Of a stretch of 64,000 bases of DNA, positions 51,833-61,184 are shown piece after piece (within the stretch, counting starts at the first letter, position 1; each line of letters opens with the position of its first letter). This DNA is from G963676095 sp963676095. Lineage in GTDB: Bacteria > Bacteroidota > Bacteroidia > Bacteroidales > Prolixibacteraceae. Position numbers and translations under genes: made by a program. The notes beneath the pieces were generated by a model. The model saw nothing but the letters and a program-made list of their open reading frames with translations, was not told where the DNA came from and searched no databases. The stretch spans positions 4,092,001-4,156,000 of the forward strand of contig OY781040.1 of the NCBI GenBank assembly GCA_963676095.1. The letters are read 5' to 3'.

Positions 51833-53488
51833 ATGGAAAATATGTTTTGTTTTCAGTGCCAGGAAGCGGCAAAGGGTATTGGATGTACCGTAAAAGGAGT
51901 ATGCGGCAAACCTGCAGAAGTCGCTAATCTTCAGGATACATTGTTATTTGTGCTGAAAGGGATCTCGATACTTAACACAACGTTGAAAACTGTCGGGTTG
52001 CCGGATGAACGTGTTAATAAAACAGTATTTGATGGTCTGTTTAGTACGATTACCAATGCCAATTTTGATTCTGTTGCTTTTACAATACGCATCAAAAAAG
52101 CCTTGAAGCTCAGGGACGAACTGAAAGAAAAAGTGATTGCATCAGGGCTCGGGATTGGCCTCCATAATTCATTGCACTGGAGCGGAAAAACCGCTGAAGA
52201 TTTTGAAGCCAAAGCTTTGGAAGTAGGTGTCCTAAGCGAAAGTAATGAAGATATCCGGTCATTGAAAGAATTGATTATTTATGGATTGAAAGGGCTGGCT
52301 GCTTATACGGAGCATGCTTTCAATCTGGGGTATGAGAAAACGGAAATTTTTGATTTTATACAGGAAACCCTGGCTGTAACAACTCAGGATCTTTCCGTGG
52401 ACAAACTGGTCGCCCTGGCTCTCGAAACCGGTAAATTTGGAGTGGATGCCATGGCTTTGCTCGATCAGGCGAACACATCGGCTTTCGGACATCCGGAGGT
52501 GACACGAGTGAATATCGGAGTGCGTCAGAATCCGGGGATCCTGGTTTCCGGACACGATCTGAAAGACCTGGAAGATTTGCTTATCCAGACAGAAAGTACC
52601 GGTATCGATGTTTATACGCACAGCGAGATGCTTCCTGCCCATTATTATCCGGCATTTAAAAAATACCTTCATTTTGCCGGTAACTATGGCAACGCATGGT
52701 GGAAGCAGAAGGAAGAATTTGAATCGTTTAACGGGCCAATTCTTTTTACAACCAATTGTATTGTCCCTCCATTATCAAGAGCTGGTTACCGGGACCGAAT
52801 TTACACCACCGGGGCCGCCGGATTACCGGGGGCTGTCCATATTCCCGGTCGCAAGCCCGGCAGCATGAAAGATTTTTCCGTGATTATCGAGCATGCGAAA
52901 AAATGTGCCCCTCCGGTTGAAATAGAGCATGGTGAAATTACCGGTGGCTTTGCCCATAACCAGGTTTTTGAACTTGCCGGACCTATTGTTGAAGCAGTTA
53001 AAACAGGAGCTATCCGTAAGTTTTTCGTGATGGCCGGCTGTGACGGGCGAATGATGAGCCGGGATTATTATACCGAATTTGCCGGAAAATTACCGGACGA
53101 CACGGTCATCCTGACAGCCGGATGTGCCAAATACCGGTATAATAAACTGCCCCTGGGAGATATCAACGGGATACCAAGGGTGATCGATGCCGGCCAGTGT
53201 AACGATTCTTATTCATTGGCAGTAGTCGCGCTAAAACTAAAAGAAATTTTTGAACTGGAAGATATCAACCAGCTTCCGATTGCTTACAATATTGCCTGGT
53301 ATGAACAAAAAGCAGTGATCGTACTTCTGGCATTGCTGTTCCTTGGAGTGAAAAATATTCACCTTGGACCGACCTTACCTGCCTTCCTGTCTCCCAATGT
53401 AGCAAATGTGCTGGTCAATAATTTCGGAATAGCAGGGATTACGACGGTTGACGAAGATATGAAGATTTTTCTGGAAACAGTGGCGTGA
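51833..53488 (+). CDS. hcp: Hybrid cluster protein (hydroxylamine/NO reductase)
   Basis: 551 residues from ATG 51833 (MENMFCFQ); an upstream in-frame ATG at 51809 adds eight residues with no family match. The N-terminal cysteines C6-x2-C9-x8-C18-x5-C24 fit class I Hcp (strict or facultative anaerobes, [4Fe-4S] proximal cluster). Hybrid-cluster ligands are visible in MAGCDGRMM, TAGCAKYRYNK and DAGQCNDSY. Hcp reduces nitric oxide and hydroxylamine during nitrosative stress. The Fe-S protein upstream is the probable electron donor, the Crp-type regulator the probable switch, and a terminator follows. Confidence 0.96.
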   Translation: MENMFCFQCQEAAKGIGCTVKGVCGKPAEVANLQDTLLFVLKGISILNTTLKTVGLPDERVNKTVFDGLFSTITNANFDSVAFTIRIKKALKLRDELKEKVIASGLGIGLHNSLHWSGKTAEDFEAKALEVGVLSESNEDIRSLKELIIYGLKGLAAYTEHAFNLGYEKTEIFDFIQETLAVTTQDLSVDKLVALALETGKFGVDAMALLDQANTSAFGHPEVTRVNIGVRQNPGILVSGHDLKDLEDLLIQTESTGIDVYTHSEMLPAHYYPAFKKYLHFAGNYGNAWWKQKEEFESFNGPILFTTNCIVPPLSRAGYRDRIYTTGAAGLPGAVHIPGRKPGSMKDFSVIIEHAKKCAPPVEIEHGEITGGFAHNQVFELAGPIVEAVKTGAIRKFFVMAGCDGRMMSRDYYTEFAGKLPDDTVILTAGCAKYRYNKLPLGDINGIPRVIDAGQCNDSYSLAVVALKLKEIFELEDINQLPIAYNIAWYEQKAVIVLLALLFLGVKNIHLGPTLPAFLSPNVANVLVNNFGIAGITTVDEDMKIFLETVA

Positions 53489-53847
53489 TAGTCCTGGTGA
53501 TTTGGAAAGAAGAGAGTTAATGAGGATGATCATAATGACATCCTCTTTTTCATTCGTTTTTGCCCGAAGTTCTACCTGATTACTCCGGAATTCACAGTAA
53601 TTTTTTCTTGTCTTGCTGTCTTTTTATGTCCGGTTTTTTCGTTAGTTGTTAAAATCATTTAATTTCAAAGTCTGATTAGCCGGAGTTGAAAGAATGTACT
53701 ATCTTCGCAATCGTAAAACTATCAGTGGGATGAAATGACCATTGGGAAATCATTTCTTAACAGGGCCGGTTCCTGAAACTCGCAGAATAAAAAGAACATG
53801 ACAAAATTACGGATGTGGAAGTTAGCGTCTTATGAAAATATACACTG
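53489..53847. other. Intergenic region after hcp
   Basis: 359 bp without a gene. It contains the hcp terminator (53522-53550) and a possible -7 element TATCTTCG (53700-53707) giving a leader of about 140 nt for the DUF2723 gene. Nothing else is recognisable. Confidence 0.6.
53522..53550 (+). terminator. Rho-independent terminator after hcp
   Basis: GAGGATG (53522-53528) pairs with CATCCTC (53539-53545) around a 10-nt loop and is followed by TTTTT. Confidence 0.8.
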
Positions 53848-56800
53848 ATGAAGAACTTTAAATTTCTGAACAATGTCGTTGGATGGGGTACATTTATAAT
53901 TGCCGCATTTACTTATCTTTCGACAATTGAGCCGACAGCCAGTTTCTGGGATTGCGGCGAGTTTATCACGACGTCTTATAAACTTGAAGTCGGACATCCT
54001 CCCGGAGCCCCGTTGTTTATGATTATGGGACGGTTCTTTAACATGTTTGTTGGCCCGTCGCATGTGGCAATGATGGTCAATTCATTGTCAGCACTGGCAA
54101 GTGCTTTTACCATTCTGTTCCTTTTCTGGACGATTACCCACCTGGCCAGGAAGCTAGTGCCTTCTGACGGGATGAACAAGGGACAGACAATTGCCGTTCT
54201 GGGCAGCGGAGTGGTTGGAGCACTCACTTACACTTTTTCCGACACATTTTGGTTTTCCGCTGTCGAAGGGGAGGTTTATGCTACTTCTTCTTTGATTACG
54301 GCTGTGGTATTCTGGGCTATCCTGAAATGGGAAAATGTTGCGGACGAGCCGCACGCCAACCGTTGGATCATATTTATTGCTTATATGGTAGGGCTTTCCG
54401 TTGGTATTCACTTGCTTAACCTTTTGGCCATTCCCGCTATTGTATTTGTTTATTACTTCAAAAAATATAAAACTACCCGAAGCGGCGTTCTTATCAGCCT
54501 GGTAGTTTCCGTACTTTTACTTGGCCTTGTCATGTACGGAATTATTCCGGGAGTTATAACTGTTGCTTCCTGGTTTGAGCTGATTTTTACCAACGGGTTG
54601 GGATTACCTTATAATACCGGGGTTGTCATTTATGCACTGCTTTTGGTTGGACTGATTGTATTCGGGATTGGTTATACGCATAAGAAAAAACTGGTTCTGT
54701 GGAATACGGCGCTGACTGCACTGACTGTCATCCTTATAGGCTATTCATCCTTTGCAATGGTCGTGATCCGTTCCGCAGCCGATCCTCCCATGGACCAGAA
54801 TGATCCGGACAATGTTTTTACCCTGTTGAGTTACCTGAACCGGGAACAGTATGGTGACCGGCCCTTGCTTTTTGGCCAGTACTACAATACCCCGCTGGAC
54901 AGTCATACTCCTTATGTCGATGACAAGCCGTATTACATTAAAAAGAACGGACGTTACGTGATTGCCGACATGAGACAGAAACCGAAGTACGACTCGCGTT
55001 TTACAACCTTCTTCCCGCGCATGTGGAGCCGGGACGAAGATCATGTTGCCGCATACAAGAGCTGGGCAAATATAAAAGGGAAAACGGTATCCTATACCGA
55101 TGAAGACGGTAAGGCCCGGACGATTCAATTGCCCACGTTTGGTGAAAACCTTGAATTTTTTATCCGTTACCAGGTGGTACATATGTACCTGCGTTATTTT
55201 ATGTGGAATTTTGTGGGAAGGCAAAATGATCAGCAGGGACAGGGAGATATCTCAAACGGGAACTGGATCAGCGGTATTAATTTTATCGATTCCATGAGGC
55301 TCGGAGACCAGGCGTCACTTCCCAAAAGTCTAAAAGATAATAAGGCGCGGAATACATACTATTTTCTTCCTCTTTTGCTGGGATTAATAGGTGCGTATTT
55401 TCATTATAAACGTCATCAGCGCGATTTTTGGGTGGTGATGCTACTGTTTATTTTAACGGGTTTTGCAATCGTCGTTTATCTGAACCAGTATCCAAACCAG
55501 CCCCGGGAGCGGGATTATGCCTATGCCGGTTCATTTTATGCTTTTACGATCTGGGTCGGTCTTGGTGTGCTTTCTCTTTATGAATTCGTCAAACGCTGGT
55601 CGCCCGGTATTGTAAGTGCTGCTGCAGTCTCTGTGGTTTGCCTGTTTTGTGTTCCCGGGATTATGGCACACGAAAACTGGAACGATCATGACCGGTCGAA
55701 CCGTTATACCTGCCGTGATTTTGGAGGCAACTATCTGAAAACATGTGCAAAAGATGCAGTTATATTTACTAACGGAGACAATGATACTTTCCCCCTTTGG
55801 TACAACCAGGAAGTAGAGGGTGTGCGTACCGATATGCGCGTTTGTAACCTGAGCTACCTTCAGACTGACTGGTATATCGACCAGATGAAGAGTAAAGCTT
55901 ACGAATCAGACCCTCTTCCTATATCTTTTACCCATGATCAGTATGTTCAGGGAAACAGGGATGTCGTTTACCTGATCAATGATCCAAGAATTAAAGGTTC
56001 CGTCGAATTGAAGAAGGCACTCGATTTCGTAAAGAATGACGATCCCAGGACTAAACTGCCGCAGGCTGATAATGCATCTTATATTCCTTCAAAGAAGTTA
56101 TTTGTCAAAGTAGATAAAGAAGCGGTGATCCGGAATAAGGTGGTGCCGCCTAGTATGTACGATCAGATCGTTGATACCATATTTATTGACTTCGGGAACA
56201 AAAATTACATTGTCAAGGATGAACTTATGGTGCTTGATATGATTGCCAACGATACGACCTGGGACAGACCTCTCTATTTTGCAATAACCGTTGGCCGCGA
56301 CAAATATCTCGGACTGCAGGACTATTTCCAGCTCGAAGGCTTTGCGTACCGCTTTACACCTGTTAAGGTAGCCTCTTCAGGATTGTATTTCGGTTCCGTA
56401 AATACCAGCAAAATGTACGATAACATGATGCACAATTTCAAGTGGGGAAATATGAACGATCCGAATGTTTATATCGATGAGAATAATCAGCGGATGATGA
56501 TGAATATCAGGAACAATTTTAACCGCCTTGCTGAAAGTCTTACTCAGGAAGGGAAAAAAGATTCGGCAATTGAGGTACTCGATAAGAATCTTGAATTAAT
56601 ACCAAAAACGGTAGTTCCTTATAATTATTTCTCACAGCAAATAGCGGAGGATTATTTTGCCGCCGGGGCAACTGAAAAAGGGAAAGTGATACTGACAGAT
56701 ATTTATAATACCTATAAAGAACAGTTGGATTATTACCTGTCGCTTGATTCTCAGTTCAGGATTTCGGTAGAAGACGATATTGAGAGGCTCTTGTATTTCA

Positions 56801-56907
56801 TGAGAGAGATGGGGTCTATTGCTGATAAATATGGGCAGAAAGATCTGGCAAAAGAAATTTCCGGTTCATTTGATAAATATCTGAAGCGTTATAGTCCCCA
56901 GAGTTAA
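53848..56907 (+). CDS. DUF2723 multi-spanning membrane protein (glycosyltransferase-like)
   Basis: 1,019 residues. The N-terminal DUF2723 part has an early loop with conserved acids (EPTASFWDCGEFITTSYKLE, then VGHPPGAPLFM), the arrangement seen in GT-C glycosyltransferases such as protein mannosyltransferases. About ten to twelve TM helices run to near residue 600. A soluble C-terminal region (about 610-1019) includes DRSNRYTCRDFGGNYLK and a helical tail. The family is nearly universal in Bacteroidota and is suspected to act in envelope glycosylation; the substrate is not established. The next gene begins right at its stop codon. Confidence 0.9.
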   Translation: MKNFKFLNNVVGWGTFIIAAFTYLSTIEPTASFWDCGEFITTSYKLEVGHPPGAPLFMIMGRFFNMFVGPSHVAMMVNSLSALASAFTILFLFWTITHLARKLVPSDGMNKGQTIAVLGSGVVGALTYTFSDTFWFSAVEGEVYATSSLITAVVFWAILKWENVADEPHANRWIIFIAYMVGLSVGIHLLNLLAIPAIVFVYYFKKYKTTRSGVLISLVVSVLLLGLVMYGIIPGVITVASWFELIFTNGLGLPYNTGVVIYALLLVGLIVFGIGYTHKKKLVLWNTALTALTVILIGYSSFAMVVIRSAADPPMDQNDPDNVFTLLSYLNREQYGDRPLLFGQYYNTPLDSHTPYVDDKPYYIKKNGRYVIADMRQKPKYDSRFTTFFPRMWSRDEDHVAAYKSWANIKGKTVSYTDEDGKARTIQLPTFGENLEFFIRYQVVHMYLRYFMWNFVGRQNDQQGQGDISNGNWISGINFIDSMRLGDQASLPKSLKDNKARNTYYFLPLLLGLIGAYFHYKRHQRDFWVVMLLFILTGFAIVVYLNQYPNQPRERDYAYAGSFYAFTIWVGLGVLSLYEFVKRWSPGIVSAAAVSVVCLFCVPGIMAHENWNDHDRSNRYTCRDFGGNYLKTCAKDAVIFTNGDNDTFPLWYNQEVEGVRTDMRVCNLSYLQTDWYIDQMKSKAYESDPLPISFTHDQYVQGNRDVVYLINDPRIKGSVELKKALDFVKNDDPRTKLPQADNASYIPSKKLFVKVDKEAVIRNKVVPPSMYDQIVDTIFIDFGNKNYIVKDELMVLDMIANDTTWDRPLYFAITVGRDKYLGLQDYFQLEGFAYRFTPVKVASSGLYFGSVNTSKMYDNMMHNFKWGNMNDPNVYIDENNQRMMMNIRNNFNRLAESLTQEGKKDSAIEVLDKNLELIPKTVVPYNYFSQQIAEDYFAAGATEKGKVILTDIYNTYKEQLDYYLSLDSQFRISVEDDIERLLYFMREMGSIADKYGQKDLAKEISGSFDKYLKRYSPQS

Positions 56908-57564
56908 ATGTGGCATTTTGATCCAAGGATACGGTTGCCTGAATTTTTTACCGGTTTTTTCCCCGGTGCTTTATGGAGGGGACCGTCTTCTGAAAATAAA
57001 GTTTTTCTGACCTTTGACGATGGTCCTGTGCCTGAGGTAACCCCTTGGGTGCTTGACCTGTTGGAAGAGGAAGACATAAATGCCTGCTTTTTTTGTGTCG
57101 GCGAAAATGTACACCGTTATCCGGAAGTATTTAAACAAATTGCCGAAAGAGGGCATCTTGTGGGCAATCATACATATAATCATATGCAGGGATTGAAAAA
57201 TACAGGTGATGTGTATGTTGAGAATGTGGAAAAGGCCGGGCATTTGATTGATTCTGTTTTTTTCCGCCCGCCGCACGGGTGGATGAAAAGATCGCAGTAC
57301 AGGGCCGTAACGAAGCACTATCTGGTTGTCATGTGGGACCTGGTCAGCGGTGATTACCGGCAAAGCCTTTCTCCGGAGGAGGTCGTGAACAATGTTCTGG
57401 AATATGTCAGGCCGGGATCGATTATTACTTTTCATGATTCCTATAAAGCCCGAAAAAACCTGTATGGGGCATTGCCTGTGGTGATACAGAAACTGAAAAG
57501 CAAGGGATACTGTTTTGGAAAATTGACTGACATCGGGATTTTCCCGGTTAAGACTGAAGAATAA
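56908..57564 (+). CDS. NodB-domain polysaccharide deacetylase
   Basis: 218 residues, no signal peptide. NodB motifs: TFDDGPVPEV (catalytic Asp-Asp), GNHTYNH (metal His pair) and FRPPHG; later IITFHDS carries the motif 5 His. Enzymes of this family remove N- or O-acetyl groups from glycans. The gene follows the DUF2723 stop codon with no gap (TAA then ATG), so the two are translated together, suggesting a joint role in glycan modification. The typical periplasmic location is not supported by a signal sequence here. Confidence 0.92.
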   Translation: MWHFDPRIRLPEFFTGFFPGALWRGPSSENKVFLTFDDGPVPEVTPWVLDLLEEEDINACFFCVGENVHRYPEVFKQIAERGHLVGNHTYNHMQGLKNTGDVYVENVEKAGHLIDSVFFRPPHGWMKRSQYRAVTKHYLVVMWDLVSGDYRQSLSPEEVVNNVLEYVRPGSIITFHDSYKARKNLYGALPVVIQKLKSKGYCFGKLTDIGIFPVKTEE

Positions 57565-57577
57565 ATTTTAAAAGATC

Positions 57578-58879
57578 ATGTTGAATATTTTAATTGTAGG
57601 TTCAGGAGGCAGAGAGCATGCGATGGCATGGAAGATCAAACAATCTCCTAAATTGAATCAATTATTTATTGCACCTGGAAATGCGGGAACTGCTTCGTTG
57701 GGAGAAAACATCCCGGTGAGCGTTTCCGACTTTGAAGGATTGAAGGATATTGTTGTGGAAAAAAAGATAAACCTGGTACTGGTTGGACCAGAAGTGCCTC
57801 TTGTTGCCGGGTTACATGATTTTTTGAGTTCAGATCCGTTATTGAAAGAAGTGAAAGTCGTTGGTCCTAAAAGTTCGGGGGCAAGACTGGAGGGGAGCAA
57901 GGATTTTTCAAAGGCTTTTATGCAGCGGCACCAGATACCTACGGCAAAATATTTTACTGTAACTTCCGGGAATATAAGGGAAGGCCTGGATTTTCTGGAA
58001 ACGATGACCCCTCCGTATGTTCTTAAGGCAGATGGACTTGCTGCGGGGAAAGGAGTCCTGATAATAAATGAGCTGGCTGAGGCGCGAAGTTCATTAGAAG
58101 AAATGCTTGGCGGTCAGTTTGGCGAGGCCAGCAAAAAGGTGGTTATAGAAGAATTCTTGGCAGGTATAGAATTGTCTGTTTTTATAATTACTGATGGTAA
58201 AGATTATTGTATCCTGCCTGAGGCTAAAGATTATAAGCGGATCGGAGAAGGAGATACCGGGCTGAATACCGGAGGAATGGGGTCTATTAGTCCTGTGCCG
58301 TTTGCCGGTATGGAATTCATGAAAAAAGTAGAAGACCGGATTATACGCCCCACCATTGACGGCCTTCAAACAGAAGGGATCCCTTATAACGGATTTATCT
58401 TTTTCGGACTGATCGACTGTGGGGGAGACCCATATGTGATTGAGTATAATGTACGGATGGGTGATCCGGAAACAGAAGCTGTGATGTTGAGAATAAAATC
58501 GGATTTTGTCGATTTACTTGAAGCCGCTGCTGAAGGAACAATGGCTAATCGGAAAATTGAGATCGATGAACGTGTTGCTGCGTCAGTCATGCTTGTTTCA
58601 GGAGGATACCCCGGAGATTACAGAAAAGACATCCCAATAAACGGGTTCGGAAATGTTAAGGACAGTATCCTTTTTCATGCCGGCACAAAAAATAAGGATG
58701 GCATGATAGTCACAGACGGGGGAAGGGTAATTGCAGTTAGTTCCTATGGAAGAACGATGAAAGAGGCTTTATCCGTTTCGTATGAAAATGCAGAAAAAAT
58801 TAATTTCGAAGGAAGATATTACCGTAATGATTTGGGATTTGATTTATTAATCCATGATACTCAAAATTCTCAAAAGTAA
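57578..58879 (+). CDS. purD: Phosphoribosylamine--glycine ligase
   Basis: 433 residues, usual length. PurD makes glycinamide ribonucleotide from phosphoribosylamine, glycine and ATP, the second step of purine synthesis. The N-terminal Rossmann start NILIVGSGGREHAMAWKI, the ATP-grasp region (PYVLKADGLAAGKGVLII, GEGDTGLNTGGMGSISP) and the metal-binding YNVRMGDPETEAVM are intact. It is 13 bp after the deacetylase and its end overlaps the next gene by 26 bp, so it belongs to the same packed operon even though its pathway differs. Confidence 0.97.
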   Translation: MLNILIVGSGGREHAMAWKIKQSPKLNQLFIAPGNAGTASLGENIPVSVSDFEGLKDIVVEKKINLVLVGPEVPLVAGLHDFLSSDPLLKEVKVVGPKSSGARLEGSKDFSKAFMQRHQIPTAKYFTVTSGNIREGLDFLETMTPPYVLKADGLAAGKGVLIINELAEARSSLEEMLGGQFGEASKKVVIEEFLAGIELSVFIITDGKDYCILPEAKDYKRIGEGDTGLNTGGMGSISPVPFAGMEFMKKVEDRIIRPTIDGLQTEGIPYNGFIFFGLIDCGGDPYVIEYNVRMGDPETEAVMLRIKSDFVDLLEAAAEGTMANRKIEIDERVAASVMLVSGGYPGDYRKDIPINGFGNVKDSILFHAGTKNKDGMIVTDGGRVIAVSSYGRTMKEALSVSYENAEKINFEGRYYRNDLGFDLLIHDTQNSQK

Positions 58880-59837
58880 TCAGGTCTACCAATTTCTTCT
58901 GGTTCCCCTGATTGTTGTCGGACTTTGGATGCGTTCCATCCTGCATCCGGGTGTTTTCCCGTTTTTTGAGGGCGAGGATAAAATGCCGTTGTACGGACTC
59001 CTTTCTATGATCCCGGGAGACCGGGCGTTGACCGATTGTATCCTTTCAATTGTGTTTGTTATTTTAATTTCCTTCCTGATACTGAGATTAAATACCGTTT
59101 ATGCGTTAATCAGTACCAGAACATTTCTTCCTTTAAGTATCTTTGTGTTTATCATAGGCGGGTTGGTGACTTTACATACGATGCATCCCGTGTACTTTGG
59201 CGTTTTCTTCTTCTTACTTTGTATCGATCGTGTTTTTAAGGCCTATGAAGAAGGAAAACTCCTTTCCTGTGCTTTTGATGCAGGATTCTTTCTGGGTGCC
59301 GGATCCCTGTTTTATTTTAGCCTGGGTTTTTATTTTCCGGTTATTACTATAGGTCTCTCACTGATTCATAAGCGGATTGAATGGAGAAGCTTTTTTCTGT
59401 CGTTAATCGGGGTATTTTTACCCTGGTTATTCCTGTTTGCTTTTTATTTCATAATGGACAGGCAATCAGAGTTATGGTCTGTTGTCGTACAGAATGTTAT
59501 TACTCCCAATAATTTTTTAAGGACAAATATTTATCTTCAGGTTTACCTTTCTTTTCTGACATTAGTTATGTTCGGTAGTAGTCTTTTTTTTGTTAAAAGA
59601 TATGGTATACAGAAGATTAATATCAGAAAGTATTTTGAAATTTTTTTCCTGATATTCCTGTTTTCTCTTATTCTATTGTTTAGTATACCTGCTGTCTCCC
59701 AGGAAATCTTGTTTATCATGGCAGTTCCCCTGACCTTTCTGATATCCAATTACCTGATTTTTATAAGAAGTCAATTTTGGGGGAACTTAATTATGTATAT
59801 TTTCCTGGGATTGGTTATCGCATTGCAATTCATTTAA
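58854..59837 (+). CDS. DUF6427-like integral membrane protein
   Basis: 327 residues with about eight to nine TM helices spread over the whole length and short loops (LVPLIVVGLWMRSILHPGVF, then RTFLPLSIFVFIIGGLVTLH). It matches the DUF6427 pattern of Bacteroidota membrane proteins that often sit near purD and DUF2723 genes. The function is unknown. The 26-bp overlap with purD suggests translational coupling. Confidence 0.8.
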   Translation: MILKILKSNQVYQFLLVPLIVVGLWMRSILHPGVFPFFEGEDKMPLYGLLSMIPGDRALTDCILSIVFVILISFLILRLNTVYALISTRTFLPLSIFVFIIGGLVTLHTMHPVYFGVFFFLLCIDRVFKAYEEGKLLSCAFDAGFFLGAGSLFYFSLGFYFPVITIGLSLIHKRIEWRSFFLSLIGVFLPWLFLFAFYFIMDRQSELWSVVVQNVITPNNFLRTNIYLQVYLSFLTLVMFGSSLFFVKRYGIQKINIRKYFEIFFLIFLFSLILLFSIPAVSQEILFIMAVPLTFLISNYLIFIRSQFWGNLIMYIFLGLVIALQFI

Positions 59838-60057
59838 CTTTTGGGAACTAAATCTGACAGGCTCCTGCCCCGGCAAGTAATTCTTTTCAAAAAGCAAGAG
59901 GCCTGGAAGTTTGATTCGCAATATTTTTGTTACTTTATAAAAATTTTGGAAACTCATTCTTTCTAATTAACACGATTGTGGCTTAGGAGTGAGAAATATT
60001 AGTGGAATGATAATTTACTGCTTGTGTATAGATAGATAATAAATCATCATTTCAAAT

Positions 60058-61068
60058 ATGCAAGAGGGAAAGGAAGAATACAGGCAAAGACTAAAATCCC
60101 GGGAAAAATCAGGGAATTTTTTTCAGTCGGGAAAAAGGGATAGCGAACCTTGTCGTAAATGTGGAACCATTAATCCGTATGGATCTTTTTTTTGTGAAGA
60201 ATGTGGTGCTCCGCTTGGAGAAGAGACTTGTCCCCGGTGCGGAGCAGTCATTCCTGGCGGTGCTGATGTATGCGAACAGTGCGGAAATTACATAAAAACA
60301 GGTCAGTGCGGGTTTTGCGGAGAGGATATTGGGGAGGAAGACCTCTACTGTCCGGAGTGTGGCGGTCCCCGGGGAGGGATAACATGTCCGTATTGTCATA
60401 CGCACAACAATTCTGCGTTTTGTTCAAATTGCAATAAACCGCTCACGGAAGTAGCCTTCCTCGAATTACAAAAGGCGGCTAAAGATCCTTTTTTTCATCA
60501 GGTAGTAGCTGTTTCTCAGGAATTGGGAGAGCTGGAAAAGCAATTAACCCTTTTACAGGACAATGTAAAGCTCGGCTCTGTTAAAAAACCTGCTTTGAAG
60601 CCGGGAGAAACAGACAGGCAACAGAAACGGGAGCACCGGAACGAAGAGTTAAAACAAATATATCTTAAGCTGGCTGCAGCAGGCAATACTTCTTCGGACA
60701 AAAAGGGCAGTTCCCCTGAACCAGATGTTTGCCCGTTGCCCGATGATAAGAACCAACGGATGGAAGAGACGAAAGGTAATGCTCCGGAAATAATGGCTTC
60801 ACCTGAGATAGAAAGGATTATCCTGGAGAAAAGAAAGCAGCTGCAGCAATTACTTGACAGTATGAAGCCTGAAAATTGTACAGGTCCCCAGATGGTCAGA
60901 AATTACTATATGGCTCGTAAACCACCGGAAAGTGACGTCGTTTGGGAATGTAATTTTAATCATCGTTATCATCCAAACCCTACTCATTGTGGAAAACCAT
61001 TTCTTGGGGGCAGATGGGTATTGGAGTCCCGGAAAATAAAATGGCATTCTCATCATGGGGAACATTAG
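60058..61068 (+). CDS. Protein with four zinc ribbons and a helical tail
   Basis: 336 residues, no signal or TM. Eight CxxC pairs (C32/35, C46/49, C58/61, C72/75, C84/87, C98/101, C110/113, C122/125) make four consecutive zinc ribbons over 95 residues. A helical, charged middle part (about 135-300) follows, then a His/Cys-rich end (WECNFNHRYHPNPTHCGKPF). Zinc ribbons in this arrangement act as protein-binding modules. A Ser/Thr kinase gene starts 116 bp downstream, so this protein may be a partner or substrate of that kinase; this is inference. Confidence 0.85.
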   Translation: MQEGKEEYRQRLKSREKSGNFFQSGKRDSEPCRKCGTINPYGSFFCEECGAPLGEETCPRCGAVIPGGADVCEQCGNYIKTGQCGFCGEDIGEEDLYCPECGGPRGGITCPYCHTHNNSAFCSNCNKPLTEVAFLELQKAAKDPFFHQVVAVSQELGELEKQLTLLQDNVKLGSVKKPALKPGETDRQQKREHRNEELKQIYLKLAAAGNTSSDKKGSSPEPDVCPLPDDKNQRMEETKGNAPEIMASPEIERIILEKRKQLQQLLDSMKPENCTGPQMVRNYYMARKPPESDVVWECNFNHRYHPNPTHCGKPFLGGRWVLESRKIKWHSHHGEH

Positions 61069-61184
61069 CAGGGAAGAAGAGGATGTTTGTCGACGTCTTG
61101 TTAATAAGATTGACAGATTTTCTCATAAATAATATTTTATGGATAACCAGGTAATTAAACCAAAACTTAAAATTTCTATTTTCG

